Assembly: GCA_027886885.1 (NCBI GenBank)
Contig: JAPCJP010000010.1
Coordinates: 9,890-59,431 of the forward strand
From: Nitrososphaerota archaeon
Lineage (GTDB): Archaea; Thermoproteota; Nitrososphaeria; Nitrososphaerales; Gagatemarchaeaceae
Direction: 5' to 3'
DNA length: 49,542 nt
The notes under the pieces are model-generated. The model was not told the origin of the DNA, ran no database searches, and worked only from the letters and a program-made list of their open reading frames with translations. Position numbers and translations under genes: made by a program. This document shows, piece after piece, positions 7,831 through 15,855 of this stretch (its first letter is position 1; each line of letters starts with the position of its first letter).

Positions 7831-8490
7831 TTTCCCATGGACCGGGGCGACCGTGCTCAATCCGGGCGCTTCTCGGGAAATCGAGACGTCGAATACTCGG
7901 GAGAAGCTCTCGATCACCTGACCTTTCACCGAGTCGAAATCGAACCTGCTGCCCGCGAGCCTCTCCATCGAGGTGATGGTGTCGGGGTCGAGGCCGCAGG
8001 GTCTTATCAGCTGGAAGTATTCCAGGTCGGTATTGACGTTGAGAGCGAAGCCATGGTAGGTGACCCAGTTGGTCACGGCCACGCCTATCGAGGCGAGCTT
8101 CTTGTCTCCTACCCAGACACCAGGGTGCCCCTCTTTCCGCCCCCCCTTGATCGAGAACGCACCCACCGCGTCGATGAGGACCTGCTCGAGCTTCCACACG
8201 AACCTCTTGACATCCGGAACATGCATCTTGGTGATGGGATACCCGACCAGTTGGCCGGGGCCGTGATAGGTCGCATCACCGCCTCGTTCCACCTGGAAGA
8301 CCGGGATGCGGAGGTCGCGGCTCAGGTTCTCCGCCGAAGTCTTCCTGCCGAGGGTCACCACGTGGTCGTGTTCGACCAGTATCAATGTATCCTGCACGCG
8401 ACCGAGCGACCTCGCCTCCACAAGCTGCTTCTGAAGCTCCCAGACCTCTGGATACGGCCTGCGGCCGAGGTCGAGGAGAGAGACGCTCAT
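7825..8490 (-). CDS. lipB: Octanoyltransferase LipB
   Basis: A 221-residue LipB that transfers octanoyl groups to the lipoyl domains of 2-oxoacid dehydrogenase complexes. The family core VERGGDATYHGPGQLVGYP is present at residues 68-85. The catalytic pair is Lys131 (KKLASIGVAV) and Cys165 (RPCGLD), spaced 34 residues apart exactly as the Lys/Cys pair of E. coli LipB. ATG at 8490 overlaps the E3 stop by 4 nt, so the two are co-translated. It completes a LipB-LipA pathway with lipA at 18240. Canonical LipB works with octanoyl-acyl carrier protein, which archaea usually lack, so the octanoyl donor is an open point. Confidence 0.93.
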   Translation of the reverse strand: MSVSLLDLGRRPYPEVWELQKQLVEARSLGRVQDTLILVEHDHVVTLGRKTSAENLSRDLRIPVFQVERGGDATYHGPGQLVGYPITKMHVPDVKRFVWKLEQVLIDAVGAFSIKGGRKEGHPGVWVGDKKLASIGVAVTNWVTYHGFALNVNTDLEYFQLIRPCGLDPDTITSMERLAGSRFDFDSVKGQVIESFSRVFDVSISREAPGLSTVAPVHGKD

Positions 8491-9890
8491 ATCGACTTCA
8501 GCTGGTGGATCGGCTTCCCCGATGCAGACTCGGCGGCCTCCATTATGGCTTCTGGCAGGGTAGGGTGCGGATGGATCGTGAGTGCGAGGTCTTCGACGGT
8601 TGCCCCCATCTCGATTGCGAGCGCCGCCTCGCTGATGAGGTCCGAGGCCTCGGGGCCAACGATTTGCACGCCAAGCACGACGCCCGTTCCCTCCTCCGAG
8701 ACTATCCTGACGAAACCGTCGGTCTCTCCTGCCGCCAACGCCCTTCCCAGCGCCGCGAAGGAAATCCGGCTCCTCTTCGCTTTGTAACCCGCCTCGACGG
8801 CCTGCTTCTCAGTGAGGCCGACGCCCGATATCTCGGGATCCGTGAATATTGCCCAGGGGATGCTCTTCCACTCCGCGACCGTCGGGAGCCCCGCGATGGC
8901 CTCGGCGGCGACGATCCCTTCCTTCTGGGCCTTGTGCGCAAGCAGCGGGGGCCCTCTCACGTCGCCGATGGCGAAGACCCCATCGACGGTGGTCATCATG
9001 CGGTTATCAGTCTTGATGAATCCCTTTGGGTCAGTCTCGATGCCGAGCCGCTGGAGATTGAGGCCCTGAGTGACCGGCCTCCTTCCGACGCTCACCAGGA
9101 GGAGGTCAGCCTGAACGACCTCGGTCCCTTGGCCCGACTCTACGGTGGCCTTGACCCCGTCGGCGTCCTTGCTAATCGAAGTGACCTTCGCGCCGAGCCT
9201 GATCTTTGCACCCCGCCGCTCCAGGCTGCGTTGGGCGAATCGGACAAGGTCGGGCTCGGTGCCGGGCAGCAGCTGTTCGGTCAACTCCACTATGGAGATC
9301 TGGCTACCGAGCCTCTGGTACATGCTGGCGATCTCCATCCCAATGTATCCGCCCCCGACCACTAGGAGGCGCTTTGGGAGGGCCTTCAGATCCAGAGCTT
9401 CCCGAGACCCGACTATCTGCCTGCCGTCGAACTCCAGCCCAGGGAGCTGGATGGTCGAGGAACCCGTCGCAATGACGACATTCTTGGCCGAGAGCTCTTC
9501 TTTGCTACCATCCGGGGTCGTGACTATAACCCTGTTCTTCTCGACTAGCTCTGCCTCACCCTTTAGCACCTGAACCTTGTACCCTTGGCAGAGGGAGGCA
9601 ACGCCCGCCTCCAGTGAGCTGACCACACCAGATTTCCAGGACTGCATCTCCGAAAAATCCACGCGCAACCCGTCGGCGTGGATCCCGAACCTCGCCCCGT
9701 CGTGGACCTTGTCGAAGGCCTTGGCGACGGAGATGATGGCTTTCGAAGGTATGCAACCGGCGATGAGACACTCTCCGCCGAGCCGCGCCTTCTCGACGAG
9801 TATGACCTTCTTCCCAAGCTGCGACGCTCGAATCGCGCAGACGTAACCCCCGATTCCCCCTCCGACGACGACCAGGTCGCTCTCTTTCAT
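8487..9890 (-). CDS. lpd: Dihydrolipoyl dehydrogenase (E3)
   Basis: FAD-dependent E3 of a 2-oxoacid dehydrogenase complex, reoxidising dihydrolipoyl groups with NAD+. From ATG 9890 it has 467 residues. The FAD-binding VVVGGGIGGYVCAIRASQLG is followed by the redox disulfide in GGECLIAGCIPSK (two Cys with four residues between). The NAD-binding VVGGGYIGMEIASMYQRLG lies near residue 180, and the C-terminal dimer motif LTIHPHPTLPEAIMEAA holds the catalytic His. TTG at 9902 is an alternative start: a TATA-like element at 9921-9934 would place transcription initiation close to it. It overlaps lipB, linking E3 with lipoylation rather than with the distant E1-E2 genes. Confidence 0.95.
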   Translation of the reverse strand: MKESDLVVVGGGIGGYVCAIRASQLGKKVILVEKARLGGECLIAGCIPSKAIISVAKAFDKVHDGARFGIHADGLRVDFSEMQSWKSGVVSSLEAGVASLCQGYKVQVLKGEAELVEKNRVIVTTPDGSKEELSAKNVVIATGSSTIQLPGLEFDGRQIVGSREALDLKALPKRLLVVGGGYIGMEIASMYQRLGSQISIVELTEQLLPGTEPDLVRFAQRSLERRGAKIRLGAKVTSISKDADGVKATVESGQGTEVVQADLLLVSVGRRPVTQGLNLQRLGIETDPKGFIKTDNRMMTTVDGVFAIGDVRGPPLLAHKAQKEGIVAAEAIAGLPTVAEWKSIPWAIFTDPEISGVGLTEKQAVEAGYKAKRSRISFAALGRALAAGETDGFVRIVSEEGTGVVLGVQIVGPEASDLISEAALAIEMGATVEDLALTIHPHPTLPEAIMEAAESASGKPIHQLKSI

Positions 9891-9920
9891 CGCGGAAACC
9901 AAGCGGGCCGATTCTGAAAC

Positions 9921-9934
9921 CTCCTTAAAGGTTC
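9921..9934 (-). promoter_or_regulatory. TATA-like promoter element for lpd-lipB
   Basis: Minus-strand AACCTTTAAGGAG, centred about 26 nt from the TTG at 9902 and 38 nt from the ATG at 9890. It separates the lpd-lipB unit from the upstream branched-chain amino acid operon, whose last stop is at 9961. Confidence 0.5.
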
Positions 9935-9960
9935 CTAGGAGATGGGGCCGAAAACGTCAC

Positions 9961-10875
9961 TCATCGGACGTAGGTGAGCCAGGGCTTGTACTTCTCTATC
10001 TTCCCGCGAATCGCGTCCATGTACAGCCCCTGGATCTTCTTCGTTATTGGGTAGGTGCCATTGCCTATGGTCCTCGAGTCCACCTCCCTGATGGGGGCGA
10101 CGTTGGTGGCGGTCCCCGTGAAGAAGAGCTCGTCCGAGTCGAAGAGCTGGTCCCTGGTGAAGTTCTCCTCGCGAACCTGGATGCCGTCGTCCCGGGCTAT
10201 CTGCATGACCGAAGCGCGGGTGATTCCTCCGAGAATCCCGGAGTCCATCGTGGGGGTGTAGAGCACCCCGTTCTTGACCCTGAAGATGTTCTCTCCTGAG
10301 CCCTCAGCGACGTTCCCACTCAGCGTCAAGAGTATGGCCTCGTCGAAGCCAGCAGCGATTGCGTCCATCTTCGCCAGCGCCGAGTTCGCGTAGTTCGCCG
10401 AACACTTCGCCTGTGGAGGTAGGATTCTGCCATCGATACGGGCCCAGCTCGAGATGGTGCACCTTATCCCCTTGTCCATCCCTTCATCCCCCAAATAGGC
10501 GCCCCACTCCCAGCAGGCGATGGCGCCCTTGGTCTCGTTCTTGAGCGGATTGACGCCCAACTCCCCGTAGGAGCTGAAGACGATTGGACGGATGTAACAC
10601 TCCTTCAGGCCGTTCTCCTTCACGAGGTCCACGCAGGCCTTGATGAGCTGGTCTCTGGTGTAGGGAAGGCGCATCCTGTAGATCTTGGACCCTGAGATTA
10701 GCCTGTCGACGTGCTGCGGCAGCCCGAAGATCGCAGGTCCATCAGGCGTGGCGTTGCACCGTATGCCCTCGAAGATAGCATAGCCGTAGTGCAGAGCGTG
10801 GGTCAGGACGTGTATCTTTGCGTCCTCCCAGGGGACGAACCTCCCATCAAACCAGATGGTCTTGGTAGGCTTCAA
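9961..10875 (-). CDS. ilvE: Branched-chain amino acid aminotransferase
   Basis: A 304-residue fold-type IV PLP enzyme that carries out the last step of valine, leucine and isoleucine synthesis with glutamate as donor. The start IWFDGRFVPWEDAKIHVLTH and HYGYAIFEGIRC are family hallmarks. The PLP lysine is Lys157 in PPQAKCSANYANSALAK. NVAEGSGENIF near residue 190 and GILGGITRASV near 228 complete the active site. The TTG start at 10875 overlaps the leuB stop as TTGA. It is the last gene of the ilvB-to-ilvE operon. A D-amino-acid transaminase is less likely given length, motifs and context. Confidence 0.93.
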   Translation of the reverse strand: MKPTKTIWFDGRFVPWEDAKIHVLTHALHYGYAIFEGIRCNATPDGPAIFGLPQHVDRLISGSKIYRMRLPYTRDQLIKACVDLVKENGLKECYIRPIVFSSYGELGVNPLKNETKGAIACWEWGAYLGDEGMDKGIRCTISSWARIDGRILPPQAKCSANYANSALAKMDAIAAGFDEAILLTLSGNVAEGSGENIFRVKNGVLYTPTMDSGILGGITRASVMQIARDDGIQVREENFTRDQLFDSDELFFTGTATNVAPIREVDSRTIGNGTYPITKKIQGLYMDAIRGKIEKYKPWLTYVR

Positions 10876-11948
10876 TTCTCGCTCGACGCTCCACTCCTCG
10901 GTCCCGGGATATTTACCTGTGCTCCGGTGGTCAACAACTTCGCCACAGCGGCTCCGACCTCTGACGTTGTGCTCCTCCCTCCTATGTCGGGGGTCACGAC
11001 CCCCATCTCGAGGGTGGAATTCACGGCGCTCCTGATGGCGGCCGCGGCCTGGGCACAGGAATGGTCTCCGCGGCGGCTGGAGAGCCAGTCGAGCATCATG
11101 GAGGTCGATAGTATCATCGCGAGCGGATTCGCAATCCCCTTCCCGGCTATGTCCGGGGCGGCACCGTGGACGGGCTCGAATATCGCGAACTTCTCCCCGA
11201 TATTCCCCGACGGGGCCAGACCTAGGCCTCCCACCAGCTGGGCGGCTTCGTCGGAGAGTATGTCCCCGTACATGTTGGTCGTGACGATGACATCGAAGCT
11301 CTCCGGGTCCCGGATCAGGTTCATCGCGGCGGCGTCAACCAACATCTCGCTGAAGGAGACCGAGGGGTGCTGCACGGCCACTTCCCTGCACACCTGGGCG
11401 AAGAGCCCGTCGCTCTTCCTCAGGACGTTGGCCTTGTGCACGGCAACCACCTTGTTGGAGTGCTTCCGTTGCTCGACGAGCGCGAAGGCGTGTTTCGCGA
11501 TTCTCTCGGAAGCCTTCCTGGTTATTGTGCGCAGTGCGACCACCCCTCCCTCGAACTCGAACTCCATGCCCCGGTAGAGGCACTCGGTGTTCTCACGGAC
11601 GATCACAAAGTCGATCGCCGGCTTTAGAGAAGGGACTCGGGGCATGGTCTTGGAGGGCCTTATGTTCGCGTAGAGGTCGAGCATTTGCCTGATCTTCACT
11701 ATCACGTCCGCTGCGGTCTCACCCACCGGCGCCTTGAGGCACACATCGGAGCCCTCGATGGTCGCGAGCGAGGAGTCCGGGAGCGCCTGTCCGGTCCTCT
11801 TCTTGCACAGGTCTCCTGCTGGTGATGGCCGAAAGTCGAACTCGACCCCGAAACCTGGCTTTAGCGCGTTGAGGACGGAGACCGAGGCAGCCGAGACCTC
11901 CGGTCCTATCCCATCGCCTTCCATGAGCGCGACCGCGTATTTGGTCAA
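10872..11948 (-). CDS. leuB: 3-isopropylmalate dehydrogenase
   Basis: A 358-residue beta-decarboxylating dehydrogenase of the IPMDH/isocitrate dehydrogenase family that oxidises 3-isopropylmalate in leucine synthesis. MEGDGIGPEV at the N-terminus, the substrate segment FVIVRENTECLYRGMEFEFEG, VAVHKANVLRKSDG (catalytic Lys), VDAAAMNLIRDPESFDVIVT with its metal-binding Asp region, and the cofactor loop EPVHGAAPDIAGKGIANP are all present. The TTG start at 11948 follows leuD by 34 nt. Context (leuA-C-D upstream, ilvE downstream) argues for isopropylmalate rather than homoisocitrate, although archaeal members can be promiscuous. Confidence 0.92.
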   Translation of the reverse strand: MTKYAVALMEGDGIGPEVSAASVSVLNALKPGFGVEFDFRPSPAGDLCKKRTGQALPDSSLATIEGSDVCLKAPVGETAADVIVKIRQMLDLYANIRPSKTMPRVPSLKPAIDFVIVRENTECLYRGMEFEFEGGVVALRTITRKASERIAKHAFALVEQRKHSNKVVAVHKANVLRKSDGLFAQVCREVAVQHPSVSFSEMLVDAAAMNLIRDPESFDVIVTTNMYGDILSDEAAQLVGGLGLAPSGNIGEKFAIFEPVHGAAPDIAGKGIANPLAMILSTSMMLDWLSSRRGDHSCAQAAAAIRSAVNSTLEMGVVTPDIGGRSTTSEVGAAVAKLLTTGAQVNIPGPRSGASSEN

Positions 11949-11982
11949 CCATGCATCATCTCTTGTGCTTGGCAGGAGGCTC

Positions 11983-12504
11983 CTAGCTTGGCGCTTCCAT
12001 CAGCTTCTGTCTCAGACGCTCGCGGACGTATCCCAGGAAGCCGCCCCTCTTCATCTGCTCTATGGCCGCGTCCGAAGCCTCGATCGGGTATTCGATGTCG
12101 CGGCTGAGGTTTCTGAGGTTCCTGATCTGAAGGTCCAAGAGGAGCTCATCTCCCTCTTGGATGGAGCTCGTGTCGGCCACCTGGATGGGCAAGAGCCCGT
12201 TGTTCAAGCAGTTTCTGTAGAAGATGTCTGGGAAGGACTGCGCCACCACTGCGACGACGTTGTTGTACTTGATCGCATAGACGGCCTGCTCGCGTGAGCT
12301 CCCGCATCCGAAGTTATTCGCGGCCACCACGACGCTCTCTTTGGAAGCGCGGCAGGCCGACTTGAACGTGGGGTCGTAGTACTCGAAGGCGTGGTCCGCG
12401 AAGAACTGCTTGTCCCAGCTCTCCTGTAGGAGATATGCGGGGATGATGTAGTCGGTGTTGATGTCGTCCCCGAATTTCCTCGCGACCTTGCCCCTGACTT
12501 GCAA
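11983..12504 (-). CDS. leuD: 3-isopropylmalate dehydratase small subunit
   Basis: A 173-residue swivelling-domain subunit that pairs with LeuC to isomerise 2- to 3-isopropylmalate. The signatures are GKVARKFGDDINTDYIIPA near the N-terminus and NFGCGSSREQAVYAIK near residue 60, with the conserved Ser-Arg pair that binds substrate, then SFPDIFYRNCLNNGLLPI. Length is typical of archaeal LeuD. The start is TTG at 12504, 3 nt after the leuC stop. A homoaconitase small subunit would look similar, but the operon supports leucine synthesis. Confidence 0.92.
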   Translation of the reverse strand: MQVRGKVARKFGDDINTDYIIPAYLLQESWDKQFFADHAFEYYDPTFKSACRASKESVVVAANNFGCGSSREQAVYAIKYNNVVAVVAQSFPDIFYRNCLNNGLLPIQVADTSSIQEGDELLLDLQIRNLRNLSRDIEYPIEASDAAIEQMKRGGFLGYVRERLRQKLMEAPS

Positions 12505-12507
12505 AGC

Positions 12508-13824
12508 TCACTCCCCCAGATACGGCCTCGGGTCTGCGATTCTACCCTCCAGAGCGGTGGCCGCAGCGACCGCTGGGGAGCCGAGGTAGATGAAAGCCTC
12601 TGGTGAGCCCATCCTTCCCTTGTAGTTGCGGTTGCTCGTGCTGAGGCACCTGTCCCCGGGCGCGAGTATGCCCATGTGCTTCCCGAAACACGGACCGCAG
12701 TTCGACGACTCGATGTTGGCCCCGCTCTCGGCGATGGTGTTCAGTATGCCGTTCGCCATCGCCCAGTTGTAGACCTTGCGGCTCGCCGGTATTACGATCA
12801 AGTTGACGTCCCTGTGCACCTTCCTCCCCTTCAGGATCTTGGCTGCCACCTCGAGGTCGCTCCGGCGAGCGTTGGCGCATGACCCAAGGAAGACCATATT
12901 GATCGGGTCGCTGACCTGGGAGACCGGTTTGGCGTTCGCGGGAGAGTGCGGCAGGGAGACCGTGGGTTCGACCGCGGAGGCGTCGATGTCCACCGTCTGC
13001 GAGTAGACCGCGTCCGGGTCGCTCCTCGCGATGGCGGCTTTCTCGTCCGGGGATAGGGACCCGCTCCTGCCCTGGACGGCTGCGGTGACATACTCCATCG
13101 TTGTCTCGTCCGGGTTGATTATCGCAGTCCTCGCGCTCATCTCCACGGAGAGGTTGCAGATCGTGAAACGGCCGTCCATCGCCATGGAGTCGATGGTCGG
13201 ACCCGTGTATTCCGCGACGCGCTTGGAGCACCCGCCCTCCCCCATGCGTCCCAGCACGTGCAGGACCAGGTCCTTGGGGTAGACGCCCCTCTGGAGGGCC
13301 CCTTTGACATTGAATCGCACGGACTCGGGCACCGTGAACGAGTAGAGCTCACCGGTTGCTAGCAGGTTCTCTCCTTCGGTAGTGCCTATGCCGAAGGCGA
13401 GGGCACCCAGAGCACCCTGTGTGCAGGTGTGGGAATCGGTGGCCACTGCGATCTCTCCGGGAAGGACGAAGCCATCCTCGGATGCGATAGTGTGCTCGAT
13501 GCCGTCACCCTCCTTGTACATCATTAGACCTTGTTGCTTGGCAAAATCACCCATCAGCTTTATCCCGCTGCTCACCATTATGGAACACGAAGGGACGGTG
13601 TGGTCCGGCATGAAGGCCACCCTGGAGGGGTCGAAGACCTTCATCTTCTTGCCGCTCTGCTCGAAGACGTCGGCGAAATCTTTCTGGAAGTTCAGGATCG
13701 CCGGAGGACCGATCACCTCGTTGAAGTAGAGCTTGTCTACCGGTAGTGCTGTGACCACCTCGCCCGCCACGACCTTTCGGCCGAGTGCGCGCGAGACTAT
13801 CTTCTCTGTTATCGTCGATCCCAA
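12508..13824 (-). CDS. leuC: 3-isopropylmalate dehydratase large subunit
   Basis: A 438-residue aconitase-superfamily subunit that binds the catalytic [4Fe-4S] cluster. The three ligands appear as Cys316 (FLGSCANARRSDLE) and Cys376/Cys379 (SSNCGPCFGKHMG). Substrate-side motifs VATDSHTCTQGALGALAFG (near residue 128) and FMPDHTVPSC (71-80) are intact. The length fits the archaeal LeuC/HacA type. The TTG start at 13824 lies 4 nt after the leuA stop, and leuD follows after 3 nt, so the two dehydratase subunits are made in step. One or more iron-sulfur enzymes in this operon (this one and IlvD elsewhere) make it oxygen-sensitive. Confidence 0.93.
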   Translation of the reverse strand: MGSTITEKIVSRALGRKVVAGEVVTALPVDKLYFNEVIGPPAILNFQKDFADVFEQSGKKMKVFDPSRVAFMPDHTVPSCSIMVSSGIKLMGDFAKQQGLMMYKEGDGIEHTIASEDGFVLPGEIAVATDSHTCTQGALGALAFGIGTTEGENLLATGELYSFTVPESVRFNVKGALQRGVYPKDLVLHVLGRMGEGGCSKRVAEYTGPTIDSMAMDGRFTICNLSVEMSARTAIINPDETTMEYVTAAVQGRSGSLSPDEKAAIARSDPDAVYSQTVDIDASAVEPTVSLPHSPANAKPVSQVSDPINMVFLGSCANARRSDLEVAAKILKGRKVHRDVNLIVIPASRKVYNWAMANGILNTIAESGANIESSNCGPCFGKHMGILAPGDRCLSTSNRNYKGRMGSPEAFIYLGSPAVAAATALEGRIADPRPYLGE

Positions 13825-13828
13825 GGCG

Positions 13829-15379
13829 CTAGACGCCCTCCATGTTCCCTGTAGCCCCCTCGGATACGAGCGACTTCTTGTCGAGCTTCTTGGCTAGCAG
13901 CACGTTGGTCCCCGCGACTATTGCCTCGACGCTGGCCACCACGATGTCTCTCTTCATACCCCTGCCCGAAGCCTCGTTCCCGCTGTCGTCCTCTACCCTG
14001 ACGGTGACGTCGGCAACCGCGTTAGAGTCCCCGGTGAGTGCCTCCAGGCGGTAGTCCTTGAGGTGGACGGTTTCGATGTTGCTGAATATCTTTTGTATAG
14101 CGTTCACCGCTGCGTCTACGGCGCCGGCACCCACCTCGGTCGCCTCATACAGGTGGCCGCGTACCAGGAGCTTCACCGTGGCCGTCGGGAGCCTCTTGAT
14201 GCCCGTCACGACCTCGAGCCCCTCGAGCTCCACGAGCTCGTTCTTCTCTGCGGTGCCCCCGCCCATTATCTGGACGGCGACCTGGTAGAGGTCCGAATCC
14301 GTCACGGTGGCGCCCTTGTCCCCCATCTCCTTGACCCTGTCCACTATGAGCCGCAGACTGTCCTCCTTTGGCTTCAGTCCCATACCGCGAAGCTGAGCCG
14401 AGATGCCGTGACGCCCCGCGTGCTTGCCTGCCTGGAGCCACCTCGTCCTGCCGACCATCGATGGGTCAAAGGGCTCGTAGGTCGAGGGGTTCTCCAGCAG
14501 CCCATGGGTGTGAATTCCCGACTCGTGGCCGAACGCGTTCTCGCCGATTATCGCCTTGTTCGGCTGGATGGGCACGCCGGTCAGCCTGTTGACCAGGCGA
14601 GAGGTCTCGTAGAGGAGCTGATAGTTGATGTTCGTGCGGAACCCGTAGAGGTTGTGACAAGCCATGACGAACTCCTCGAGAGAGGTGTTGCCCGACCGTT
14701 CGCCTATCCCGTTTATGGTAACGTGCGCCTGGTCTGCGCCGGCCACGACGCCGGCGAGGCTGTTCGCTACGGCGAGCCCGTAGTCGTTGTGGCAGTGCAT
14801 GCTAATCATGATGTCGGACACCGAGCGCGCAGCCTTGACGTACTCGACGGCCAGTTGCGGCGTGGCGATTCCCACAGTGTCAGGGATATCGAAGCGGTCT
14901 GCTCCGGCGTCCGAGACCGCCTTGACGACCTGCTTGTAGAACTCCATGTCGGTCCTCGTGGCATCCATGGCGGAGAATTCTACCTTCACCCCGAAGCCCT
15001 TGGCATACCTCACCGCATCCGCCGATTTTTTCAGCATCTCCTCTCTGGTGAGGTGGAACTGGTGCTTCAGGTGTATGTCGGAGGAAGAGAGGAAGACGTG
15101 AATTCCGTTGACCCCACAGGATATGGCCGAGTCGATGTCGACGTTCTCCGCACGTGCGAGACCACTGACCTCCGCTCTTAGGCCGGCCCTGGATATCTCG
15201 CGGATTGCCTCTTGCTCTCCTTTGGAGGAGATGGGAAAACCCGCCTCTATGACGTCCACGCCCAAGCGGTCGAGCGCCTTGGCAATCTCGAGCTTCTCCT
15301 GCGGATTCAGTGAAACGCCTGGCGTCTGCTCCCCGTCTCGGAGGGTCGTGTCCAGAACTCGAATCGTGCGGTCTGTCAA
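13829..15379 (-). CDS. leuA: 2-isopropylmalate synthase
   Basis: A 516-residue enzyme that condenses 2-oxoisovalerate and acetyl-CoA, the committed step to leucine. The DRE-TIM barrel begins VLDTTLRDGEQTPGVSLNPQ. The metal-binding His195 and His197 sit in SMHCHNDYGLAVA, followed by NGIGERSGNTSLEEF. The C-terminal part from about residue 380 is the LeuA regulatory (leucine-binding) domain. TTG at 15379 overlaps the ilvN stop. Homologues of this length include citramalate synthases, so a CimA role in isoleucine synthesis cannot be excluded from sequence alone, but its place next to leuC-leuD-leuB favours LeuA. Confidence 0.92.
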   Translation of the reverse strand: MTDRTIRVLDTTLRDGEQTPGVSLNPQEKLEIAKALDRLGVDVIEAGFPISSKGEQEAIREISRAGLRAEVSGLARAENVDIDSAISCGVNGIHVFLSSSDIHLKHQFHLTREEMLKKSADAVRYAKGFGVKVEFSAMDATRTDMEFYKQVVKAVSDAGADRFDIPDTVGIATPQLAVEYVKAARSVSDIMISMHCHNDYGLAVANSLAGVVAGADQAHVTINGIGERSGNTSLEEFVMACHNLYGFRTNINYQLLYETSRLVNRLTGVPIQPNKAIIGENAFGHESGIHTHGLLENPSTYEPFDPSMVGRTRWLQAGKHAGRHGISAQLRGMGLKPKEDSLRLIVDRVKEMGDKGATVTDSDLYQVAVQIMGGGTAEKNELVELEGLEVVTGIKRLPTATVKLLVRGHLYEATEVGAGAVDAAVNAIQKIFSNIETVHLKDYRLEALTGDSNAVADVTVRVEDDSGNEASGRGMKRDIVVASVEAIVAGTNVLLAKKLDKKSLVSEGATGNMEGV

Positions 15380-15855
15380 CGCTGGACCTCCTTCGGTAGA
15401 GCGGCGACCCCGGTCCTTGCTATGTCCAGCACGTTGGCGCTCCCGAGACCGGAGACAAAGTCATCGATTTGCTGTGCGCTGCCGACGACCTCGACGACCG
15501 CGGAGTGGGCCGACGAGTCCACTATCCTGGCGGAGTGGTTCCTCTGGACTTCGGCGAGGGAGACCCGGTCCGTGTTTATCTTCACCAGCGCGAGCTCCCG
15601 TGAGTCCATCTCCTCGGGCCCGTAGGTGTGGGCCTCCAGGACGTCGATGACCTTCATCAGCTGGCGGGCAACGTGCTCGACCGCGGCCTCATCACCGCTG
15701 ACCGTGATGGTCATGCGGCACTCCTCGCCTCCATTGGTCACGCCCAGGGTCAGGCCCTCGATGTTCAGCCTCATGAGGCGCACGATGTGGACGACGCGGA
15801 ATAGGGCGCCGGGCTTGTTCTCGACCAGCACCGAGAGGACCTTGTTGGACCTCAA
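15376..15855 (-). CDS. ilvN: Acetolactate synthase small (regulatory) subunit
   Basis: A 159-residue regulatory subunit of acetohydroxyacid synthase. The N-terminal ACT domain (residues 1-80) begins VLSVLVENKPGALFRVVHI and includes RMTITVSGDEAAVEHVARQL. The C-terminal domain (about 85-155) contains LALVKINTD and ends with LDIARTGVAALPKE. It would bind branched-chain amino acids for feedback control and activate IlvB. TTG at 15855 overlaps the ilvB stop by 4 nt (TTGA), and its own stop overlaps leuA, so it is translationally locked between the two. Confidence 0.95.
   Translation of the reverse strand: MRSNKVLSVLVENKPGALFRVVHIVRLMRLNIEGLTLGVTNGGEECRMTITVSGDEAAVEHVARQLMKVIDVLEAHTYGPEEMDSRELALVKINTDRVSLAEVQRNHSARIVDSSAHSAVVEVVGSAQQIDDFVSGLGSANVLDIARTGVAALPKEVQR

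Noticed and set aside
7798-8787. Long plus-strand open frame of 329 codons opposite lipB and lpd
   Set aside because: It is antisense to two well-supported genes with intact catalytic residues; high GC keeps opposite frames open. No domain is recognisable.
14063-15181. 372-codon open frame opposite leuA
   Set aside because: Mirror of a strongly conserved coding sequence; composition is artefactual and there is no promoter or family match.
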